A DNA stretch of 64,000 bases from Caulobacteraceae bacterium (GTDB lineage: Bacteria > Pseudomonadota > Alphaproteobacteria > Caulobacterales > Aquidulcibacteraceae), in contig JADJCG010000013.1 of NCBI GenBank assembly GCA_016703335.1, forward strand, positions 62,001 to 126,000, written 5' to 3'. Below are positions 57,858-64,000 of this stretch, in pieces. Every line of letters begins with the position of its first letter. Within the stretch, counting starts at the first letter, position 1. The notes under the pieces are model-generated. The model was not told the origin of the DNA and did not search any database. It was given only the letters and a program-made list of their open reading frames with translations. A program made the position numbers and the translations under genes.

Positions 57858-60800
57858 ATGTCAAAGAAGACGCAGAGTGGACAACGTAAGTCCCTGCTGA
57901 CGGGCGCCTCGGTGCTCGCGGCCGCGGCAGCAGCGATCGCGGTAACGCCGGCGATGGCTCAAGATGCAGAAGATGAAGAAGCAATCGTCGTCACGGGCAC
58001 GCGCCTGGTGCGTCAAGACTTCGAAGCCATCAGCCCGATCACGACGGTTGGCGCCGAGCAGCTCGAACTCACGGCCACGCTGACCACGGAATCGCTGCTG
58101 AACGAACTTCCGCAGATCATCCCGGGCAACACGCGTACGTCGAACAACTCAGGCGGCGAAGACTTCGCCACCGTCGACCTTCGCGGCCTCGGCACGACCC
58201 GCACCCTGGTGCTCCTGAACGGCGAACGCGTTCCGTCGTCCTCGACCACCGGTACGGTTGACATCAACACCATCCCGGCCTCGCTGATTTCGCGTATCGA
58301 AGTCGTGACCGGCGGCGCATCGGCCGTGTACGGTTCTGACGCTCTCGCGGGCGTCGTCAACTTCGTTCTGAAGGACGACTACGAAGGCGCCGAAATTAAC
58401 ATGACGTACGGCTCTGAGCTCGAAACCGGCAACGCTGCTGAGTTCGAAATCAACGGCCTGGTCGGCGGCAACTTCGCCAACGGCCGCGGCAACATGACGA
58501 CGTACGCTTCGTACTATAACCGCGAGGGGGTTTTCCAAAGCGAGTACGATTATTCGCGTACGTCCGCCGCGCTCTGCTATGACTCCGGCTCAGGGAGGCT
58601 ACTTCGTCTGCGATACCGCAGCTGAAGCGTACAACTCTTCGTTCCCGGCACGGCGTTCCCGGTGGTTCGGGCACCCCGCCATGGGGCTGGATCACGACGT
58701 GGCGCTCGGCAACGACGGGATCTCGGGCCTCGACGGCTCAACCCGTTCGGCAGCCGACTGGTTCAGCCGGTCAGTTCAAGGTCTGTTCGCCGCGAACCAC
58801 GGATTGTAACCGGCGACGGCCTTATTGACGAAGGCGAACCCCGCCGGCGTTGCCGATTCCGGCAAAGTCAGGACGGCAACCACCGGTGACGAAGGCTGGC
58901 GGTGCGCCACCGGCAACCTCTCGTTCAACGATGCCGGTCAGCTCACGCCGCGTAACGTGAGCGGCGCGTGCGGCGTTCCGGATCGTGCGGCGGGCTCGTC
59001 GCGCTACAACTTCGCTCCGGACAACTTCCTGGTCATCCCGGGCGAGCGTATCGCGCTCAACTCGACCGGCCACTACGACATCACCGACACGCTCCGCCTG
59101 AACGTGATGTTGAACTACATCAACTCGCAGTCTGAAGTTCAGCTGGCGCCTACTCCGGCGACTGGTCTGACCATCACGCTGACGCCGGCGATGCAGACGC
59201 TCATCCAAACGAACCACGCGGACCTCTGGACGGCTCTCCAAAGCCGCCCGAACAAGCTGGCGCCGTTCGTCATGGACCGCCGCACCAACGAAGTTGGCAC
59301 ACGTAACGGCTACTTCGAGAACAATTCCTTCTTCTTCCTGACGAGCCTCGAAGGCGCGCTGGGCGACAATTGGGATTGGCAATTGATGGCGTCGTACGGC
59401 CAAAGCACGTTCAACAGCCGCGGCATCAACAGCGTCAACGCTACGGCGTTCCGCCAAGGTCTCGCGGGCTGCCAAAACATCGATGGTTCGCCGCTCGTCG
59501 GCGCTCTGCCGGGCTGCGTCGCGCTCGACATCTTTGGCCCTGGCACGCTGAACGCAGATCCGGATGGCATTGGCCCGCTCCAAGCTGGTGCGATGACCAA
59601 CTTCCTCCGTGTCAACACGTTCAGCACGACGAAGGTCGAAGAGAACCGTCTCGCGGGCTACATCCGTGGCGATCTGTTCGAGCTTCCGGCTGGCGCGGTC
59701 GCTGCGGTGTTCGGCTTCGAATATCGCGACACGTACGCTGGTCAGTTCAACGACAGCAACCAAACGTCGGGCAACATCTTCGGCTTCAACGCGATCCAAG
59801 ACTCGCAAGGCCAAGTTGACGTCTACGAACTCTACACGGAAGTCTCGGTTCCGCTGATCAGCGAGCAAGCGTTTGCTCACTATCTCGGACTCGAAGGTGG
59901 CTTCCGCCGTTCGAACTACTCGTCGGTGGGCAACATCGACACGTACAAGATCGGTGGCGAGTGGGCTCCGACGGAATGGCTGCGTTTCCGCTACGTGTTC
60001 AACGAAGCGACGCGTGCGCCGAACGTGTTCGAATTGTGGCAAGCGGGCGACCAAGGCTTCCCGGCGTTTACGGATCCTTGCCGCGACCAAATCTGGCGGC
60101 AACGGCATCCCGGACCTGAACGAAAACACAACCCGGCGGACGACGTTGTGCAGGCGCAGTGCACCGGCGACGGCGTTGTCTACCCGGGCTTCACCGCCAA
60201 CAACTCGCAGGTCCAAGCGTTCGCGTTCGGTAACCCGAACCTGGCGCCGGAAACCGCAGAGTCGACCACCTACGGTGTCGTGTTCCAGCCGGATTGGTTC
60301 CCGATTGGCGACCTGCGCGCCACGGTTGACTGGTACGAAATCGAGATCACGGACGTCATCGCGGCGTTTGGTGCACAGTTCTTCCTGAACGATTGCTACC
60401 AAAACCAAACGCCGACGAGCTGCGCACGTGTCACGCGTAACCCAACGACGGGCCAAGTCTTCTCGGTCAACACGACACGCGCCAACCAAGGCACGTTCGC
60501 GACCGAAGGCGTGGACATCCAACTCGAATGGTCAGTGCCGATCGGCCCGGGCCAGCTGACGATCAACGAACTGTATTCGATCCTCGACTCCTTCCAATTC
60601 AACGGAAACGAGTTCGCGGGCACCTCGACTGCAGCGATCGGCGGCGCTCTGCCGGAGTACAAGTCGGTTCTGTCGGTTTCGTACAACGTCGGCGATTGGA
60701 CGCTGTTCGGCCGCTGGAGCTACGTACCTGAACTCGACGAAAGCGCCGTTTTCGGTGTTCCGAGTATGACGCCAGAAGCGAGCTACATCGACTTGTCGGC

Positions 60801-60969
60801 GCGTTGGAACGTGACGGACAACTTCACGCTCACCGGCGTGATCGACAACGTCATGGACGAGTACCCGCCGCAGACCTTCGGCGGTCTGTTCAGCCAAGCG
60901 AACACGGACCCGCAGGTCTATCGCGTCCTTGGCCGTTCGTTCGCGATCTCGGGCCGTTACCGGTTCTAA
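57858..60969 (+). CDS. TonB-dependent outer-membrane receptor (frameshifts)
   Basis: The signal peptide (MSKKTQSGQRKSLLTG start, cleaved after AMAQ) is followed by the plug: TonB-box-like EEAIVVTGTRL, DLRGLGTTRTLVLLNGERVP, IEVVTGGASAVYGSDALAGVVNF. The beta-barrel runs to the end, closing FAISGRYRF with the terminal Phe of outer-membrane porin-like barrels. The frame breaks in about 58590-58830, and there are compensating shifts near 60085-60150 (a FTDPCRD to VVQAQCTGDG stretch). The long loops rich in Asn and Gly resemble Caulobacterales/sphingomonad receptors with carbohydrate or peptide substrates; the ligand is unknown. No TonB or transporter genes are adjacent. Confidence 0.9.
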
Positions 60970-60998
60970 GAGAACGAGCGAAAGCTCTAAGACTAGAG

Positions 60999-61033
60999 AT
61001 GGCGGGTCCTTCGGGGCCCGCCATTTTCTTTTG
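60999..61033 (+). terminator. Intrinsic terminator after the TonB-dependent receptor
   Basis: ATGGCGGGTCC, loop TTCG, GGGCCCGCCAT: an 11-base stem with one G-T pair, then TTTCTTTT. It begins 30 bases past the receptor stop. Confidence 0.88.
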
Positions 61034-61151
61034 GGGTTTGTTGGATGGCGCGGGCGTTGTTCGATGGCCCGCATCGGCGGAGCAGATCGCGGCTGTGCGG
61101 GCGCTTCGGGCGGCCGCACTCCTTAGTTGCGCTGCGTGACCGCAGCTCCGA

Positions 61152-61487
61152 TCAGAGCTCGAAGTCGACCTTGCCGCCGGCGGCGTCGGGCGGGGCGGCC
61201 ATGACGTCGAAGGCCTGAGCGGCATGTGGGCCGTCGCGATCGACCCAGTGCAAGAAGAGATGCGCTGACCAGCGGTTTGGATTTGGATTGATGCGGCCGT
61301 GGCGGTGTTGAACGCCGCGGTAGAGAACCGCGTCGCCTGGTAGCATTGCGATCGAGGTGAAGGCGTTGCCGGCGAAGTCGTCGACGATGTCGCCAGGGCG
61401 TCGCGGATCGACGCTCTCGAACGGCCAGATCTGTCGTCGCTGCCAAGCGTGAGCGAGAGAGTGCTCCGGCTCGGGTGGACGCGGCAT
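61152..61487 (-). CDS. 2OG-Fe(II) oxygenase-like protein, C-terminal part only
   Basis: 111 residues visible. MLPGDAVLYRGVQHRHGRIN, then SAHLFLHWVDRDGPHA is the C-terminal half of a double-stranded beta-helix hydroxylase, with the distal metal His (HRHGR) and a 2OG-binding strand. The first half with the HxD motif should lie upstream at 61490-61850, but that stretch has abnormal G runs and no coherent frame. It is therefore either a 5'-truncated gene or one damaged by assembly. Confidence 0.55.
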   Translation of the reverse strand: MPRPPEPEHSLAHAWQRRQIWPFESVDPRRPGDIVDDFAGNAFTSIAMLPGDAVLYRGVQHRHGRINPNPNRWSAHLFLHWVDRDGPHAAQAFDVMAAPPDAAGGKVDFEL

Positions 61488-61559
61488 GTCGTTCGCCAGA
61501 GATGGGTTGGCCGTCGCGACCGGTGCCCACGCCGGCGTCGCCCCCAGGACTGCAGCATC

Positions 61560-61621
61560 GGGGGGGAGTCGGCGGGGGGGCGGCCAACGACGGCCGGGGG
61601 GGGGGGGGGGGAGGGGGGGGG
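61560..61621. repeat. Cluster of poly-G tracts
   Basis: Runs of 7, 7, 16 and 9 consecutive G bases within 62 bases, interrupted by short C- or A-containing spacers. Nothing like it is seen elsewhere in the window outside the Gly-repeat gene. No gene is readable across 61488-61844. Could be a real homopolymer tract (phase-variable or G-quadruplex-forming), but a sequencing or assembly artefact is more likely. Confidence 0.6.
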
Positions 61622-61844
61622 ACTGGCTGGTGAGGGGAAGGCACTCTTGAGCTGGCGCGGAGTCGCGACCCCGGCGGGATCACCCTCATGTGGGCGTATC
61701 CCGGCCGCCGTTCACTTTCATGGCTCTATGAATAGGGGCCGTCGGCAAGGTCCGCTAGCGGCCGGGCGGCGCGGGGGTAGTTCGGCGCCGTGCCGCCTCT
61801 ATCGCGCCTCGTGACCGGCCCGGGTTGCCGCTAGGGTGCGGCTC

Positions 61845-62975
61845 ATGGGCGATCTCAGAGACGGCTACATCACCGGCGCCGGCGCGTTCTTGCCTGGGCC
61901 AAATGTCAGCAACGACGCGATGGAGGATCACCTCGGCCGCATTGCTGGTCGCGATAGTCTGTTCGGCAAGAAGGCGTTGCGCTGGAACGGCGTTGAAGGG
62001 CGCCACTACGCGTTGGCGGCTGATGGCGCGGTGTCTCACTCCAATGCGCAGATGAGTGCGCTGGCGGTGCGCGAGGCGCTGAGCGCGGCGCGGCTCGATG
62101 CGAGCGATCTCGCCATGTTGGCGGCGGCGACAACACAGGGCGATCTGCTGGCCCCAGGTCACGCGGCGCAAGTGCATGCCGAAATTGGCGTGCGCGCGAT
62201 GGAGATCGCGAGCTTTCAATCGGTGTGCGGATCGTCGCTGATGGCGGCGAAGACGGCGTGGCTCAATGTGCGCGCCGGCGAGCACGATGTAGCGGCGGCG
62301 TGCGCGGGCGAGTTCTCGTCGCGCTGGTTCAGGCCGAGCTTTTACGAAGGCACGGCGCTGGTTGATGCTAAGGGGCGGCTACGCGCGGAAGCGGACTTTC
62401 TGCGCTTTACGCTATCGGATGGCGCTGGTGCGATTGTGATTGAGCCAAAGCCCCGTCCGGGTGCGTTGAAGATCAACTTCATCGACATCGTGTCGCTCGC
62501 CGATCGCTACGATCCATGCATGTGGGCAGGCGCCACGGTGGAGGATCGCACAGATCCGCATGCGTTCTGGGCGCGCAGGGGCCCGCGCGCGGCGCATGAG
62601 GCGGGGGCGATCGCGCTGCTGCAGGACTTTGAATTGCTGAAGCGCGTTATCCGCGCTTGGGTTGGCGTTTATCTGGAGAAGGTCGACGCCGGCCGCATCG
62701 TGCCGGCCGAGGTCGATCATTGCTTGGTGCACTATTCTGCAAAGTCGCTGCGCGCGGAGATCGTGTCGCTGCTGGAGAATACCGCCGGCATGATCCCGCA
62801 GGAGAAGTGGTTTTCGGTGCTGCGTGAGAAGGGCAACGTTGGGTCGGCATCGATTTGGTTGATGCTGGATGGCTTGATGAAGTCGGGGCGCGTGATGCCT
62901 GGGCAGAAGATCCTTTGCGTGGTGCCTGAAAGCGGACGCGCGCTGGTGGGCTTCATGATGCTGGAGGCGGTGTGA
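61845..62975 (+). CDS. KAS III/FabH-like beta-ketoacyl synthase
   Basis: 376 residues. Thiolase fold with Cys in FQSVCGSSLMAAKTAW, His in VDHCLVHYSAKSLRAEI and Asn in EKGNVGSASIWLMLDGL, the Cys-His-Asn triad of FabH/OleA-type enzymes. Longer than FabH and with its own N-terminus (GYITGAGAFLPGPNVSNDAM), so more like OleA- or PqsD-type condensing enzymes. Probably condenses acyl thioesters for a specialised lipid or metabolite. The start ATG 61845 was preferred to a GTG three codons upstream. Overlaps the next gene by 4 bases (GTGA). Confidence 0.85.
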   Translation: MGDLRDGYITGAGAFLPGPNVSNDAMEDHLGRIAGRDSLFGKKALRWNGVEGRHYALAADGAVSHSNAQMSALAVREALSAARLDASDLAMLAAATTQGDLLAPGHAAQVHAEIGVRAMEIASFQSVCGSSLMAAKTAWLNVRAGEHDVAAACAGEFSSRWFRPSFYEGTALVDAKGRLRAEADFLRFTLSDGAGAIVIEPKPRPGALKINFIDIVSLADRYDPCMWAGATVEDRTDPHAFWARRGPRAAHEAGAIALLQDFELLKRVIRAWVGVYLEKVDAGRIVPAEVDHCLVHYSAKSLRAEIVSLLENTAGMIPQEKWFSVLREKGNVGSASIWLMLDGLMKSGRVMPGQKILCVVPESGRALVGFMMLEAV

Positions 62976-63632
62976 GCGACATAGCCGAAACACTGCGGCG
63001 GCTGACGATTGTGTTTACGCAATTCGAGGGCCGGTTGGAGGCGACGCCGCTTATCCGCAAGCTTACGCGCGGGCGCTTTGAGTTGGCGGACTATCAGGCG
63101 TTTTTGGTGCAGCTGCGTCAGCAGGTGAAAGAGGGCGCGCTCTGGATGTCGCGCGCTGCGTCGAACATCGATGACAGTCACTTGGAGTTGCGGTCGCTGT
63201 TGATGCGCCACGCGGTGACGGAGCATCGCGATTTTCGCTTGCTCGAAGCCGATTACGTGGCGAGCGGTGGCGACGTTGCGGTGATCCAAGGTGGTGAGAA
63301 GAATATCGGCTCCGAAGCGCTATCGGCGTGGATGTATCATCAAGCTTCGCAAGCCGAACCCGTTCGGGCTTTGGGCGATGTGGATCATCGAGGGTCTGGG
63401 CTCGATCAAGGCGCAGGAATGGGGAAAGCGCGTGAAAGAGACGCTTGCGCTGCCGGACGAAGCGGTGCGCTTTCTGCTCTATCACGGCGAGAACGACGCC
63501 GAGCACATCGAAGAATTCAAGTCGATGTTGGCGATGGTGTTGCCGGATGAGGCCGCATCGCGCCGGATTGTGCGCACGGCGGAAGTGACAGCGCGGCTTT
63601 ACGCGCTGCAGATCGAGGAAATCCTGGCGTGA
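62972..63632 (+). CDS. Haem-oxygenase-fold iron-containing redox enzyme (frameshifted)
   Basis: Start GTG coupled to the synthase stop. First part: FTQFEGRLEATPLIRKLTRG, KEGALWMSRAASN and HAVTEHRDFRLLEADY. After a shift near 63345-63355 it continues NPFGLWAMWIIEGLGSIKAQ, then YHGENDAEHIEEFKSML. Glu54, Glu84/His85 and the DAEH pair are candidate ligands of the haem-oxygenase-like di-iron oxidase (HDO) type known from UndA, BesC and SznF. A joined length of 219-220 residues fits. Likely oxidises or cleaves the product of the neighbouring synthase; that is inference. Confidence 0.75.
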
Positions 63633-64000
63633 CCTTAGCGGACCTGCCCGCCCCAGCATTACGACCCGAGAGATCCCAATCCATGGTTGGCGTTGGCGCT
63701 CGATCAGAGTTTGCCAATCGACCCTGAAGCGAAGGGGGCGCTGCTGCGCGGCTCTTCGTCTTGGTCGCGCCGGTGGATGTTCAACGTGATCCGGCCGTTC
63801 GTGTTCACGTTCTTCTTGCTGGTGAAGTTCGTGCGGGCGCTCTCGCCGCATCATCCGAACCTGAACGGGTTTCTGCACAAGACCATCCATTGGGGGCTGC
63901 GCTCGTTCGCTTCGCCGGACGCCAATCTGCTGATCATGCGCCACTTCCATGTTGGCACGGAGCTCTTGGCGTTCATCAAGGCCAATGCCGGGGAGGTGGA
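63629..64000 (+). CDS. Membrane protein, partial, third gene of the KAS III operon
   Basis: Begins with a GTG overlapping the previous stop; a shift near 63655 leads into DPNPWLALALDQSLPIDPEA. One or two membrane helices are evident (MFNVIRPFVFTFFLLVKFVR). The frame runs off the window at the end. I do not recognise the family. Overlapping starts and stops tie it to the synthase and haem-oxygenase-fold genes. Confidence 0.6.

Noticed and set aside
58822..60522. 566-residue minus-strand open frame opposite the TonB-dependent receptor
   Set aside because: Antisense shadow rich in Arg and Val; the plus strand carries clear receptor motifs and the terminal Phe.

Overview
The window reads as a chromosomal segment of a high-GC alphaproteobacterium, probably of the Caulobacterales/Hyphomonadaceae type. 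The grounds are the ruvC-ruvA-ruvB and ybgC-tolQRAB-pal-cpoB-tilS-ftsH gene orders, a TonB-dependent receptor with a Caulobacterales-like signal peptide, a Gly-rich cold-shock protein, DGPF/YCII proteins, and many SRPBCC and TPR-sulfotransferase genes. No rRNA, tRNA, CRISPR array, transposase or phage gene was recognised. Taxonomy is inferred from gene content only.

Layout. 1-10.2 kb: the end of an O-antigen-ligase-like gene, then ruvC, ruvA and ruvB. The ruv genes are separated by a hybrid sensor kinase, an M13 metallopeptidase, a JmjC-type oxygenase paired with a Tat-exported repeat protein, two DGPF/YCII proteins and a Gre-type factor. 10.2-18.1 kb: accessory metabolism and regulators (TonB-C-like protein, YjbR, flotillin-like protein, TetR with a truncated aldo/keto reductase, an HxlR remnant, thioesterase, SDR, and an ArsR operon with three SRPBCC proteins). 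18.2-28.2 kb: an FAD protein, then the Tol-Pal envelope operon, tilS and ftsH. 28.3-33.5 kb: methyltransferase, glyoxalase-fold protein, pgsA, uvrC carrying an inserted palindromic element, and chorismate mutase. 33.7-45.4 kb: mixed small enzymes, cold-shock protein, VUT transporter, rlmJ, persulfide dioxygenase-rhodanese, peroxiredoxin, DUF4105 protein, pseudouridine synthase, a TIR-like/Sel1 membrane protein, and a YCII-ECF sigma pair. 45.6-53.0 kb: a hydroxylase/sulfotransferase cluster. 53.2-57.3 kb: small proteins, a CMD-family protein and uvrB. 57.9-61.0 kb: TonB-dependent receptor. 61.2-64 kb: a partial oxygenase, then an operon of a KAS III-like synthase, a haem-oxygenase-fold protein and a membrane protein that runs off the end.

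A major caveat is that at least fifteen genes, including essential ones (ftsH, ruvB, uvrC, rlmJ), are broken by small indels although both halves are well conserved. The simplest explanation is uncorrected sequencing or assembly error, so I annotate these as single genes with frameshifts. Some other breaks (aldo/keto reductase, HxlR, AHSA1-like, FAD protein) need larger losses of sequence and may be real decay or local misassembly.

The most promising candidates for undescribed biology are four. One is the four-sulfotransferase/two-hydroxylase cluster (45.6-53.0 kb). The second is the KAS III plus haem-oxygenase-fold operon (61.8-64 kb). The third is the Tat-exported repeat protein with its adjacent JmjC oxygenase (5.3-6.9 kb). 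The fourth is a palindromic repeat that has entered the uvrC reading frame.
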